A DNA stretch of 64,000 nucleotides from Linderina pennispora (lineage: Eukaryota; Kickxellomycota; Kickxellomycetes; Kickxellales; Kickxellaceae). The stretch is from positions 1 to 64,000 of the forward strand of contig NW_024468283.1 in NCBI RefSeq assembly GCF_002104995.1, read 5' to 3'. The translations under genes were made by a program, and so were the position numbers. Below the pieces are notes generated by a model. The model saw only the letters and a program-made list of their open reading frames with translations, was not told the origin of the DNA and searched no databases. Below, piece by piece: positions 1 to 9,945 of the stretch (positions are counted from its first letter, which is position 1; each line of letters begins with the position of its first letter).

Positions 1-362
1 CATTCGCCTGGGCCTTGGCGACACAAGCTTTGACAAAGAAGCCCCATCCCAGCTGCGGCGTCCACATGGCCGCCCCCGTTTACCACGCCATTTCTTCCGC
101 CAACAGAAAGCGGGCGGGCTTGTTTTCCCACTCAGAGACAGGCTGCCGAGGACGCAGGGGCGCACGGTGAACTCGGAAAACTGCTATTATTTCACGGTGT
201 ACGAGACGTCTTGCAAACAGTAGCAAACAGACTATGGAAGAAAAAACAAATACAAAGGGGATATGGAATAGGGAGGTGGGTATGTGTGCTCTGGGCGGAG
301 TTTGAATGAATGTACAGGGGCGAAACGCCGTGTCTTTGGTCTGGTCGAGGGCTGCGCACTTT
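1..362. other. no gene recognised (left edge)
   Basis: I see no supported coding region. The open frames here are short and compositionally unlike proteins. The segment is downstream of the small minus-strand gene ending at 363 and may hold its 3' UTR. Confidence 0.4.
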
Positions 363-767
363 TTACAGCGCCGACATCCCGCTGCTGCTGCGTCTGCTGG
401 GCGTGGAGCTGCCGTCACAGTCGCTGCTGCTGCCGCCCATGGCTAGCAGCGGATCAATCAGGCGCTTCAGCGAGCCCATCAGGCCCGCCGACCCGCTGGT
501 GCCGGGCATGTCCTCGCTGTGCCTGCGCTGGATGCGCGCCTCCAGGCTGCGCTTGGCCTCGCGCTCGCGGCGCTCGATCTCTGCGCACTCCTCGTCCAGC
601 AGTTTGCGCAGGTCGGTGAACGACTGGTAGGTTGTGATCGGCTCGCCGTCCTCAAAGTAGCTGTTGGCCATCGAGTAGAACGCCGGCGATGCTCGTATCG
701 ACGACAGCTGCTTGACGCAGCGGCGCGGCGGCTGTTCCGAGAGAGCAGTGTCTGTGGAAAGCGCCAT
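363..767 (-). CDS. small hypothetical protein, serine-rich C-terminus
   Basis: Unrecognised 134-residue protein. The open frame extends upstream to 788 through a TTG codon, but the first ATG is at 767 and I take that as the start. It begins MALSTDTALSEQPPRR. The middle (about residues 45-75) is rich in Glu, Arg and Lys and looks helical (DLRKLLDEECAEIERRERE), possibly a short coiled coil. The last 35 residues are Ser/Gly-rich. A TATA-like element on the minus strand at about 865-874 lies roughly 100 bp upstream of the ATG, which supports a real promoter. No signal peptide or membrane segment is visible. Function unknown. It could be a lineage-specific gene. Confidence 0.45.
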   Translation of the reverse strand: MALSTDTALSEQPPRRCVKQLSSIRASPAFYSMANSYFEDGEPITTYQSFTDLRKLLDEECAEIERREREAKRSLEARIQRRHSEDMPGTSGSAGLMGSLKRLIDPLLAMGGSSSDCDGSSTPSRRSSSGMSAL

Positions 768-863
768 TAGGGAAAATACAGAGGGCAAGGGGTGTGGTAG
801 GAGGGGTGAATGAGGGGAGGGGTTCTGCAGGATGAAAAATAATGGCCAGGGACTGGCCGCGGT

Positions 864-875
864 TTATATAAAAAT
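864..875 (-). promoter_or_regulatory. TATA-like box of the 363-767 gene
   Basis: Reading the minus strand, the sequence TTTTTATATAAACC lies about 100 bp upstream of the ATG at 767. Confidence 0.45.
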
Positions 876-1617
876 CGGGGGTTCACAGTGCCGGCCTGCC
901 CGTAGAAAAATTGGGGCAGAAAGGGCAAAAATAGCGGCGGGCGACACACTGCCGGGTGGGTTTGCGTCAGTTGGGAAAGGCAGCCAGCAGCCAGACTCGG
1001 GGCCTGTGTGAAGCGGCCACCCCCATTCGCCGAGCCGGAAACTGGCCCTCGCAGGCTCCCCGCGGCTTGCCTGGCGCTGGAATCGCCCAGCTGAGCTTCC
1101 TTTGTCTGCAGCAGCGCTTTGGGGCGCGGCTGACCCGCCAGCCAACCCACCGCGGGAGGCGATCAGTGGCGTGCCTGAGCCAGCTGGCTGACACCAAGCG
1201 CAGGCGCGGGCCACGGCTTCTGGGCCGGCTCGGCGGCTCCACCAGCAGCAGCAAGCAGGATCTGCCGTGCCCAAAAAAGGCACTGCGTCGTCTGGCGACA
1301 GCAGACAGGCACATCTGGCACACATCTGCCGCACATCACACACAGCACAAATTGCGGGATCACGCCTATATTACAGAACGAAAGAAATTGTCGATATATA
1401 CACGAGGATGGGAAATGAAAAGCTGAAAACCGGTGGTGGTTGCGGTGGTCACGGCCGAGCAGAGGCAGGCGGCAATTAGAGGCACGCTGGCGTGGAAACA
1501 ACGTGGTGCTGTGCCGACCGATATTGGCCATCTGCCCCCTGGGAGGCGCCACGAAGAAACAGAGTTTTGTCGCCACCGAGGCTCGGGATCTGCCCCGGGC
1601 CCAGGGGGCTACTGCCA
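876..1617. other. intergenic, no gene supported
   Basis: Several overlapping open frames occur on both strands, but none has a recognisable domain or convincing composition. They are Arg/Pro/Ala-rich translations of GC-rich DNA. I see no RNA gene or repeat. Confidence 0.4.
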
Positions 1618-1834
1618 TTACTTTGCATTCCACAGGCGCTGGCGGATGGACGACCAGTCGTCGTCGGACCACTGTGGCTCGGATGTGGACCGGCGACGAT
1701 GTGCCGCTGCCGCCCGCAGAGGTGGTTGTCGAAATCGACGACCCACCCGACGGGCTGGACGAAGATGGCGGGCTGGACTGGTCAAAGATGCTGGGGTGGA
1801 GCACCACATCAAAGATGTTGGTGGTGGTAGACAT
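1618..1834 (-). CDS. small hypothetical protein, apparent one-base frameshift
   Basis: Probable small gene of about 72 residues. The ATG at 1834 opens a Ser/Thr/Gly-rich segment (MSTTTNIFDVVLHPSIFDQS). Near 1681-1690 the plausible reading moves to another minus frame, which ends SEPQWSDDDWSSIRQRLWNAK-like and stops at 1618. The original frame instead runs on as Arg/Pro-rich low-quality sequence to 1163. A minus-strand TATA (ATAAAAGG) at about 1921-1929 and a pyrimidine-rich leader precede the ATG, as for the neighbour at 363-767. No domain is recognised. The frameshift would fit a base-calling error like those elsewhere in the window. Confidence 0.35.
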
Positions 1835-1920
1835 GGCCGAGGGAAGAGTGCGGAAGGGGCGAGCAGAGGAGAGGAGAATGAAGCGGGGTCTGGGGTGGTG
1901 GAGGAAGGCAGGCGAGGGCC

Positions 1921-1929
1921 CTTTTATCG
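1921..1929 (-). promoter_or_regulatory. TATA box upstream of the 1618-1834 gene
   Basis: Minus-strand ATAAAAGGG about 90 bp upstream of the ATG at 1834, followed by a C/T-rich leader. Confidence 0.45.
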
Positions 1930-3552
1930 TTTGAACAGGCCGCAATGGCTGGCTAGCTGGCTAGCTAGAGGGATTGGCAGCTGTTACGCGCAGTAAGAAA
2001 AGGGGGTGGTTAAATGCTGGCAATTGGAGGAGAGAACAGGTTGAATGTGCGTCTGATGTCTGCAGCAAAGAATGCGACGGCACGCAGCACCAGCAGGTCT
2101 TGTGGTTCTCGCAGGCAGCAGCACAGCGAGCAAGGCGGGATGGGTGCGAGGAGACAAAGAGGCAGAAGCAATGCAAATGCACCCAAAAATCACGAGGAGA
2201 TAGAGCACGTAGAAAGAAGGGAATTGACGAAAGGGGATGGAGAAAGAGAAAAGCTCGGACTGGAGATGAAGTTAGAGCCACCTCCGCTCCGTCGCACCAG
2301 CCGACTCTTATAGAAAAATTGGGGAGAAATGCCTCACAGTCACGGTCTTGCTGATTCAGCTGTGCTCCGTTCAGCGCCGCTACTTAGCTATCGTGTGCCT
2401 TACATCGGTTGGGAACTACTCTGCCTGCGGTTGACTGGCTTCAGTGCTCAAAGGTGCGCTGCACACCTGCCGACATGCCCACCAGCATAGCGATCTAGAA
2501 GGCATGCTTTCTTACACGGAGACGTGCAGGAGATTGCGCTGACATAGATCTTCTTTGGGCTCCTTTGCACCCAGATGGTCAGCGGGTTGGACGGTTTCAG
2601 AATGAAATGGTAATCTAGCAATGCCAATTGGCACACGCTCCACGATCCACACCCCTTTTTGTAAAGATCTCTGGGCGAGACGGCACTCCCGCTGAATGCA
2701 ATGCATGCAGGCGTGGGTGCGGTTGAGATAAAGTCTGGTGCCTGGGCAAAAGGCGAGACATGGTGACTCGGCGGATAAGCAAAAGGGGGTGCACCCAGGC
2801 GCCGGAAACGGTGTCACAGATCCTGGGAGCAGAGGATATCCTTGACAGAAGCAGCAAGAGGGAGCGCGATGGCCCGCCTGCCCCCTTTTGAATGTCACGG
2901 GGTGCAGGTACAAGGGGCTGCCGAGGTGATGTAATAGCCCCGGCATTGTCGCTCAGGGTGCGCAAAGGGTTGCGCCAGATGAGACGCTGTCTGATGGCTG
3001 AAACAGCGCGCTAGGGAGGCTCCTGGATTGGCAATTGACTCCTGAACGTTGCTGGCTGCCAAGTGACGCAAGTGGGCGGCCCAAGCTGCAACTAGCAGGT
3101 GCCAGTATAGCATGCTGGCTAAAACAAGCGGTGCACGCCCTCCACATACAGCCCACTAGCAACAGGCTCAAGCGCATGGCTGCTCAAAACACATGGCTGC
3201 TCAAACGCATAGCCTAAGCGCTGCAACCAGCAACTCGGTCCCGGTGATCGCAGAATCAGCACAAGGCAGAGCCAGCAGATTCATATCTACCTGCCTGATC
3301 AAGAAATGATCTAGACCCTCAAGGACAAGTCTGGGGCACGGCTCGATTTTGGTCAGCTATTTTTTTTTTCGCACTCTTTCCTTGTCTACTCTCTTTTCGC
3401 AAAAATTGCCTTTTTTTCGGCTTGTCTGGTCACATTCCTATTGACGACTAGAAGCTAATTCGACTCTCAGAGAGCAGTTGGCTTTTGTTTTATTTTAATT
3501 ACTTTATTGAATTGCTGAGCAAAACAGAGGTCTGCTTTGACAGTCAGCAATC
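1930..3552. other. long intergenic stretch
   Basis: No supported gene. A minus-strand CTATAAG lies near 2305-2311, but no ATG follows it for more than 300 bp, so if used it would give a long leader to the gene at 1834. Near 3176-3200 a 14-bp motif (catggctgctcaaa) occurs twice in tandem. Poly-T runs at 3360-3415 and 3484-3500 precede the SR-protein gene and probably belong to its promoter and leader. Confidence 0.4.
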
Positions 3553-5604
3553 ATGGCGCGCGATTGCACTTGCTCGCTGCATGTCAGCAGGCTCGGTAAG
3601 GGAGTAAAGTACGTATCTGAGACGCACTGCTAGACGTGCTACCAGTAGAACGTAGGAGCATTGGTCCCAATTTCACGCTGCAAATTCATGTAGGGCTGCT
3701 GATCTGCGGACAGCGTTCGAAAAGTACGGCAGAATCAAGGACGTGTATATCCCGCTGGACTTTTACTCGAAGGAGTCCGCGGTTTTGGTTATGTGGAGTA
3801 AGTACCGGCCGGCAGTGCAGCCGACAGACCCCATGATTGGGCCACGCTTAATAAAGGTTGGGTGTCCGTGCATGTAGGTACTACGACCGGGAGGATGCAG
3901 AGGCAGCGTATGATCGGCGCAAGGACATTGTCGTCCGCGGAAAGGCACCGACTGTGGAGTTCGCGCGCGGGCAACGTAAGAGTAAGTGTGGGAGTGCCAA
4001 GAAATAACCAGTTTCTGAACATGTGCAATGCACAATGGACACCGCGCCTGCTAAATTATCGGGTTTTTTATTTATTCTCGCTCTTGTAGCTTCGCGGGAG
4101 ATGCGCTCCACTGATAATACGTAAGTAGATCAACCCACTCCTGGGAGCCATGCACTCTGGCATTATAATTCTCCAATCAAACAGACAAGTGCATGTGCTA
4201 TTGATGTCGTTTGCGCCTCACTTTCTATATAATGTATATATGTAATGTGATTGTGTATGCATGCGTGTTGTATTTTCTATATATCTCTGGTTCTACTTTT
4301 GGCTGTATGGCTCAGGCTTTATGATCTCAAGGCTATCGCCCCCATCCACAAATTTGCAAGGCAAGAACAGCAAGATCTGTGCTTACTTGCACGTACAATG
4401 ACAATTATGCCAAGAGAGCCTGAGCAGAGGCCGCCGTCTGCGCTTCTCCTGCACCAGCAAGAGAGCAAGAGCGGTAGGCAAGAGCAAGTATATTATCCGG
4501 ACCAGTTCCCTATCCCTCCTTGCTGAGACCCCTGCCTGTTAAACAATATCCGCTTTGGATACGTGTCCTCTATCAAGCGCAATTTTTTACTGACAAGGAA
4601 CGAGATTACAGTTTCCCTGCACAGCTAAACTTTTTCAATTGGATACCAACACGCGACTCATCTTGCAAAATGTTTCTCCTTCTATGTCTAGTGGTCGCCG
4701 CAGACGTCGCTCGCCGAGCCCGAGACGTGGAAGCCGCCGTCGCAGGTAAGTTTTAAGAATTCCAGCTGGTGCGCAGAAACCGCTTGCTGCAATCTGCTGA
4801 CCTGCCACAAATGAATGGATGCAGCGTTGGAGCGAAAAAGCGGTGGTGGAAATCAGCCGTGCGCCGTACGCCGTGCTAGTCGATTGTAAGAATCCGAAAA
4901 GTGCAAAGGTGCCAGGGTTGCTAATCGTCGCATCAAAACCCGCTTTCAATAGCTACTCGCGGAGCTACAGCCGCAGCCGCTCACCCTCGTCGCGCGGCTA
5001 CCGGTCGCGGAGACGGCGCTCGCCCTCGTCCAGCCGCTCGCCTTCGAGATCGCCCGTGCGCAGCCGCCGGGGCAGGAGCAGCCGTCGCAGCTACTCGCGG
5101 CGTGACTCGTCGCGGAGCTACAGCCGTAGCCGTAGCCGCAGCCGTAGTCGCAGCCGCAGCCGCAGCCGCAGCAGGCGGGGACGCAGCAACTCGCGCAGCG
5201 TCAGCTACTCGCGCAGCCGGTCTCGCAGCCGGCGCCGTCGTCGCAGCCCGAGCTACTCTCGTAGCCGGTCCGGCAGCCGCAGCGTGAGCTCGCGGCGCGG
5301 TAGGAGTGCCAGCCGGAGCCCAGCCCGGTCGCAGTCGCGCACGCCTAGCCCGCGGCGGCCCGTAGTCAAGAACGACGACGATGACGACGAGCGCAGGAGC
5401 CAGAGCGCAGAGTCGCGCAACAACAGCGAGGCCAATGCCACAGCGGTTGATGGTGCTAATGCTGACGAAGAGATGCATGACGCCCATCTCTCTGATGCCG
5501 CCAGCGCTGAGCCAGCAGGCGATGCCGGCGCCAGCGTCTACGCCGAGATGGGCGGGCACATGGACTATGACCATGACGATGCTACTGGTGAGACGGCCCA
5601 GTAA
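3553..5604 (+). CDS. SR-family splicing factor (SRSF10-like), six exons, one-base frameshift in the RRM
   Basis: Nuclear pre-mRNA splicing factor with an N-terminal RRM and a long RS domain. Exons by splice sites and protein continuity: 3553-3608, 3694-3797, 3878-3981, 4090-4120, 4692-4745, 4953-5604. Donors are GTACGT, GTAAGT or GTAAG; acceptors are AG. The RRM reads TCSLHVSRLGKGVKAADL, then KYGRIKDVYIPLDFYSKES, RGFGYVE and YYDREDAEAAY, and resembles SRSF10, including VYIPLDFY and the following RGQRKTSREM linker. Exons 5-6 encode dense RS/SR and SRSP repeats, and an acidic tail ends in GETAQ. In exon 2 the frame slips one base between KES and RGFGYVE (tccgcgg at 3776-3782, probably one C short), so the assembled sequence is not continuous. 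The 571-nt intron 4 is much longer than the others (80-207 nt). Confidence 0.8.
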
Positions 5605-6460
5605 GCCTGTCGTTGCTGACGCCGACGCCTAGCTCTGGAAGAACATGGGCACGACCCGGCTACTTTTTCCTCAGAAGTTTTGTTTTCCTTTTTTTCTGCA
5701 GCATCAGAGGCATTGCTGAACCCAGCCTCCGTCTTTTCCACCCCATGCACTTTTTGATTCAAAAAAGTCGGGGAGGAAGAGAAGCCTTGCGCTCCTCTAG
5801 CGATGCTGCCTCTATGTCCCTCTTTTAAAGCTTGTAAGCGAAATACACGCCATGTCTTGGCTACATGTACGGGTGTGGTGGCCAGCAGCATGCCGGCACT
5901 TCATGGCATTTAGGCTGGAGGGCGGCGACATCCCTCGCCAGCAAACATGCCATGAGGGGGCGGAAAGTGGTGGGGGAACCGAGCCAGAACCGAAATTTTG
6001 AACATCAACGAGCCGGATACCTGCCCAAGGCATGGCGTGTCGGGGGTCGCTGGAAAGCGCGTCGCGTGCAGGTGCTGCACGGCCGTCTCTGGCAACAATA
6101 GAAATTGGCATTGCTGCACCACCGGCGTCGAAAGACAGCAAAAGTGGGTGCTGGATGTGAAGAGAAAAAGTGACATGGGTCGATTTATTCGCAATCCACT
6201 TGCGGGGGCAGCAGCCGATGATTGGCTAAACTGCAGCCTGAAATTCTTCAGCCTGGCCACATTTGCGCCTGATGACCTGCAACAAATCCACCCAGACGCG
6301 GCGCGTAAAAAAAAGGTCGAGCATCATCAGGCTTTACTGGCATTTTGGCTAGCCTGCTGTCCCTCTGTGTGGTGAAAAAAATTTTTTGTGGTGGAGACCG
6401 TTTTGGCCCTTCATCTGGTCGATTTCTCCACGACTGCCTGCGCCCTGGGCTCCACGCGCG
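5605..6460. other. intergenic, 3' of the SR gene
   Basis: No coding feature is supported. It contains the 3' UTR of the SR-factor gene and upstream DNA of the histone H1-like gene. Open frames are short and lack domains. Confidence 0.4.
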
Positions 6461-6462
6461 AG

Positions 6463-6470
6463 TATTTAAG
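6463..6470 (+). promoter_or_regulatory. TATA-like element of the H1-like gene
   Basis: TATTTAAG followed by about 170 bp of pyrimidine-rich leader up to a consensus donor at 6640. This is the likely core promoter of the gene whose ATG is at 7553. Confidence 0.5.
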
Positions 6471-6639
6471 CCGGCAGTTGTGCCCGGCCGTCCGTTTCGC
6501 GACTCTCCTCTTTTCCTTTTTACTTTGCTCCGTATAATCCACTACTTTCTTTTCTTCGCTCTCACATTTTCTGCTCTGAAGCTCATCTGCGACCTGACTC
6601 GTCCACAACTCCAGGCCATCTTTTCCACAACCTATACTT

Positions 6640-7521
6640 GTAAGTCTTGTGTCTCATGTTGGGCCACCTCAGGCCGGGGGGTTTGCTGGTGCTGGTGCTG
6701 CTGCTGAGTACGCACGAACGTTGCCGATGCCGGCTGCTCTGTTGTACACCAGATGTGTCTCGTTTGCCCCTGTGCCGCTGCTTTTGCATTTCTAAATCTC
6801 GCGCTACACAAGCCAAGGGGAGAAGCTCTACCCTTGCCTGACAGCAAGGAGGCAGGGGACCTGTGGCCATGGAGGAGTAGGCATGGTGTGTGTTACTGCC
6901 CTACATCTCATGTGCATTTATATTGGTTCGTAATCACCTTGTTGGCCGTGCGCGCCCCCGTCCTTTACATGGTGCGCGCGCTTGAAAAAGCGGGTGCCAT
7001 TTCCTTGGTCACCACGGCCCGCCACTATTTGTTTCGCTTTTGGAATGCTGTCCCCATTTTCGTGCATTTCCTCTGTTTGGCCGCCGAGTACTGTCCATCC
7101 CCGTTAAACTCATCGGCGCTATTCCAGTCGCTATTTCGAGCCCGGTTTCCATGAAATGTGTGGGCTTGTGGGATAGTGGTGTTCCTTATCATCGCCATCC
7201 AGAAATGAGAGGCGCGAGCTTGGACGATGCATCTGCTGCAGCCATTGGTTCCCTGTCCTGCGGTGCGCCTGCCCTTGCTGGCTTGGATATTGATCGCTCG
7301 GACCTTTATCCGCCATCTGCCGATGGTCTGCGAATCGCGAAGCGTGCGACCACGGCATAAGCAGCAGTCTGCCTGAAAGTCTCTTGGGAAATCGCCACCG
7401 ACATTCTGCCCAATAATCAGTGGCCAGTAGCCCTTTCCTCACAAGCGCTTGTGCAAAGCAGAGGGTGCAGCCCCAGATAATACACCAGCGCCTACTAACA
7501 TCACGACGACTCCCCCTGTAG
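6640..7521 (+). other. 882-nt 5'-UTR intron of the H1-like gene
   Basis: A consensus donor (CTT|GTAAGTC at 6640) follows a TATA box and a C/T-rich leader. A branch-point-like CTACTAAC lies at 7492-7499, and the acceptor CCCCCTGTAG ends at 7521, 31 bp before the ATG at 7553. No good coding frame lies between. Long leader introns are common in highly expressed fungal genes; assignment here is from splice signals only. Confidence 0.55.
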
Positions 7522-7552
7522 TTAGCAAACCCACCCATCTACCACCATAGCC

Positions 7553-8162
7553 ATGTCTACTGAGAACGCAAAGGTCGACGCTCCTGCTCCCGCTGCTGCC
7601 CCTGCCGCCCCTGCCTGCCACCGAGAAGGCTGCGCCCAAGAAGGCTGCTGCGCCCAAGGAGCCCGTCGATGAGTCGACCCTCCGGCGATCGAGCCGCAAG
7701 CGCTCTGCGCCCAAGGAGGAGTACGTGCCTGAGGTGATCAGCCGCTCGTCGTCGCACAAGAAGCGCAAGGTCGCCGCTCCCAAGAAGGCCGAGGCCGAGA
7801 AGAAGGCTGCGCCCAAGAAGAAGGCTGCTGCGCCCAAGAAGGCCGCCGCGAAGAAGGCTGCTCCGGCGAAGAAGGCTGCTCCTGCCAAGAAGACCGCTGA
7901 GAAGAAGGCTGCTCCGGCGAAGAAGGCTGCTGCCGAGAAGAAGGCTGCCCCCGCCAAGAAGGCTGCCGAGAAGAAGACCACCGAAAAGAAGGCTGCGCCC
8001 AAGAAGCCCGCTGCCGAGAAGAAGGCCGCCGCTCCCAAGAAGGCTGCCGAGAAGAAGGCTGCTCCGGCGAAGAAGGCCACCCCAGCCAAGAAGGCTGCCG
8101 AGCCCAAGAAGGACGCTGCCGCCTCGAAAAAGAAGCCCGCTGCGACCAAGGCCAAGAAGTAA
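7553..8162 (+). CDS. lysine/alanine/proline-rich histone H1-like protein, one-base frameshift near the N-terminus
   Basis: Basic nuclear-type protein of about 200 residues. It opens MSTENAKVDAPAPAAAPAAPA, then slips frame by one base near 7616 (an extra T or two missing bases in a GCC/CTG repeat). It continues ATEKAAPKKAAAPKEP, a segment with RRSSRKRSAPKEEYVPEV, and about 120 residues of KKAAPAK/EKKAA repeats ending KPAATKAKK. The repeats resemble the C-terminal tail of linker histone H1, but I see no winged-helix globular domain, so it could be an H1-tail-like or other DNA-compacting protein. The start follows a strong leader-intron acceptor at 7521. The repetitive composition makes an indel call error plausible at the break. 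Confidence 0.65.
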
Positions 8163-8398
8163 ATAGGCACAGCTCTTGACGACGTTATATTTCACTTCAC
8201 AACTTGTCCATTCCGCTCTATATTTCAATTCCTTTCCTTATTTTTCTCTTCACCAGATGTGTTATTAAAACTTTTTCAACATCCCATTCTACCTGCGCAC
8301 ACCAGGCGCGCCTTTTCCCGCACGTGCTACTGCCTGGTAGCAACGGGTGGTTTCTTGGCAGTAGGCGGTTTCTTTCGCACTTTTTCTCTTTGTTCCCA

Positions 8399-9553
8399 AT
8401 GATAATGACGATGACTAGCGTGACCCTATCGACGGTTGGGTGGGCGGCTGCGCTGTGCTTGCTCTCGACATGGGTGTTTGTCATGGTTCTTGGCCCGAGC
8501 CGGATGTTCCGCGACACCGTCGTCGAGCATGCGTACGTGGGGTTGACCGAGACTGGGCCGCGGGCGCTGGAGCGGGCTGTGCGCACGACGCTGGGGAACC
8601 CGGTGGCCGAGCACAGCAAGCGCCTCGTGCACCGGCTGTTTGGGCAGCGCAACCCGATGTTTCTGATAATTACCGTAGCGCTGTACCTCGGCGGCCTTGG
8701 GGTGTTTGTTTCGCAGGCCACCACACATATCCCGAACCGGTATCTCGGTGCGTACCACTGGATGGCGATAGTGCCAGTCATTTCCGCCAGCATGTTTTCG
8801 TATGCGATGGCGTGCATGTCGGACCCGGGCATCGTGACCAAGGCGAACGTCGGCGCGGCGTGCCGGCGGTTCCCGTACGACAACCTGCTGTTCTTCAGGA
8901 AGGACTGCAGGACGTGTCGGATGGCGAAGCCTGCAAGGTCAAAGCATTGCTCGGTTTGTGGGTGCTGCGTGGAGATGGCGGACCACCACTGCGTGTGGAT
9001 CAATAATTGCGTTGGCCTGGGAAACGTGCGCTGGTTCGTCTTGTTCCTTGTCTCGTTCAGCACCGTGTGCGTGTATGGCGCAGTCGTGCTTGGGACCGTT
9101 GTTCTGGAGCTGCGCCATGTGCATGGGCTAGATAGGACAACCGTGTGGGATGCAGATGCCGGCATGAATGTCGCGATGCCGCTCCGCCGCTCGCTGCTGG
9201 TGCTGGCGCATATGCACGGTACTCTGTGCGGGTTAGCGATCCTGCTTGCCCTCTTGTCGCCGATGGTGGCCGCGTTCTCCGCCTACCAGCTCTGGATCCT
9301 GATGTGCGGATATACGGGCAACGAGGAGTCCAAGTGGGCCAACATTGCAATGGCCATTGACGACAAGGTTGCATTTGCAGTCAAGATGCCCGATGGCTCG
9401 TCGATGATCCAGGCAATCGAGCTGGAGGACCAGGAGAAGGACACGCGCGAGAAGCGGCTGGTCGAGAGCTTGGCCGAGCTGGACAATATCTATGACCTGG
9501 GCGTGTGGCAGAACCTGCGGCTCGTATGGCTTGGCCGTCGCCTCAAGCAATAA
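8399..9553 (+). CDS. SWF1: DHHC palmitoyltransferase, Swf1-like
   Basis: Integral membrane S-acyltransferase of 384 residues. The cysteine-rich domain reads CRTCRMAKPARSKHCSVC and then DHHCVWINNCVG, carrying the catalytic DHHC cysteine. Hydrophobic segments near residues 5-28, 84-105, 117-137, 215-237 and 275-300 flank it. The C-terminus is cytosolic-like and charged, ending WLGRRLKQ. An open frame extends upstream to 8204 from a TTG, but ATG 8399 is the first credible start and directly precedes the first membrane segment. The order (several TMs, CRD, two TMs) and the short N-terminus fit yeast Swf1, which palmitoylates SNAREs at the ER. Assignment to Swf1 rather than another DHHC class is from overall resemblance. 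Confidence 0.8.
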   Translation: MIMTMTSVTLSTVGWAAALCLLSTWVFVMVLGPSRMFRDTVVEHAYVGLTETGPRALERAVRTTLGNPVAEHSKRLVHRLFGQRNPMFLIITVALYLGGLGVFVSQATTHIPNRYLGAYHWMAIVPVISASMFSYAMACMSDPGIVTKANVGAACRRFPYDNLLFFRKDCRTCRMAKPARSKHCSVCGCCVEMADHHCVWINNCVGLGNVRWFVLFLVSFSTVCVYGAVVLGTVVLELRHVHGLDRTTVWDADAGMNVAMPLRRSLLVLAHMHGTLCGLAILLALLSPMVAAFSAYQLWILMCGYTGNEESKWANIAMAIDDKVAFAVKMPDGSSMIQAIELEDQEKDTREKRLVESLAELDNIYDLGVWQNLRLVWLGRRLKQ

Positions 9554-9945
9554 TTTGCTGCGCATATTGGTCCGTGGTCCCCCAATCTCCCCCGTCCATC
9601 CACACTATAGCCGGCTCGCAAATCAAGCCTGCAATCTGGGGTGATCAGGAGAAAAAAAGTTTGGCTGGGCGGTGGGAAGCGCACAAAAGAGCCGCATCCG
9701 GGACTTATTTTCTCCCTCTTTCACCTGTACGAAATTCGATTTTTTTTTTACAAGGCGTTTTTGCAAATTCGTCTCTTTTGTCAACGCGCATTCGCCGTTC
9801 ATACTCTGCTCTGTTTACTATCCCTAGGCTGCACAGCCAGCTGCACACTGCCTTCTATCACGCACACACGCACACACGCGCACAAAGAGGACGCCAGAGA
9901 GAGAACAGCCATACATCGTACATATTTCACAGCTAGTATACGCGC
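9554..9945. other. upstream region of the PHD-finger gene
   Basis: Contains T-rich tracts (about 9740-9750) and a CA repeat (cacacacgcacacacgcgc at about 9863). No gene. Likely promoter and 5' UTR of the gene starting at 9946. Confidence 0.4.

Noticed and set aside
4981-5574. Minus-strand Ala/Arg/Pro open frame opposite the RS domain
   Set aside because: Complement of Ser/Arg codons; no independent support.
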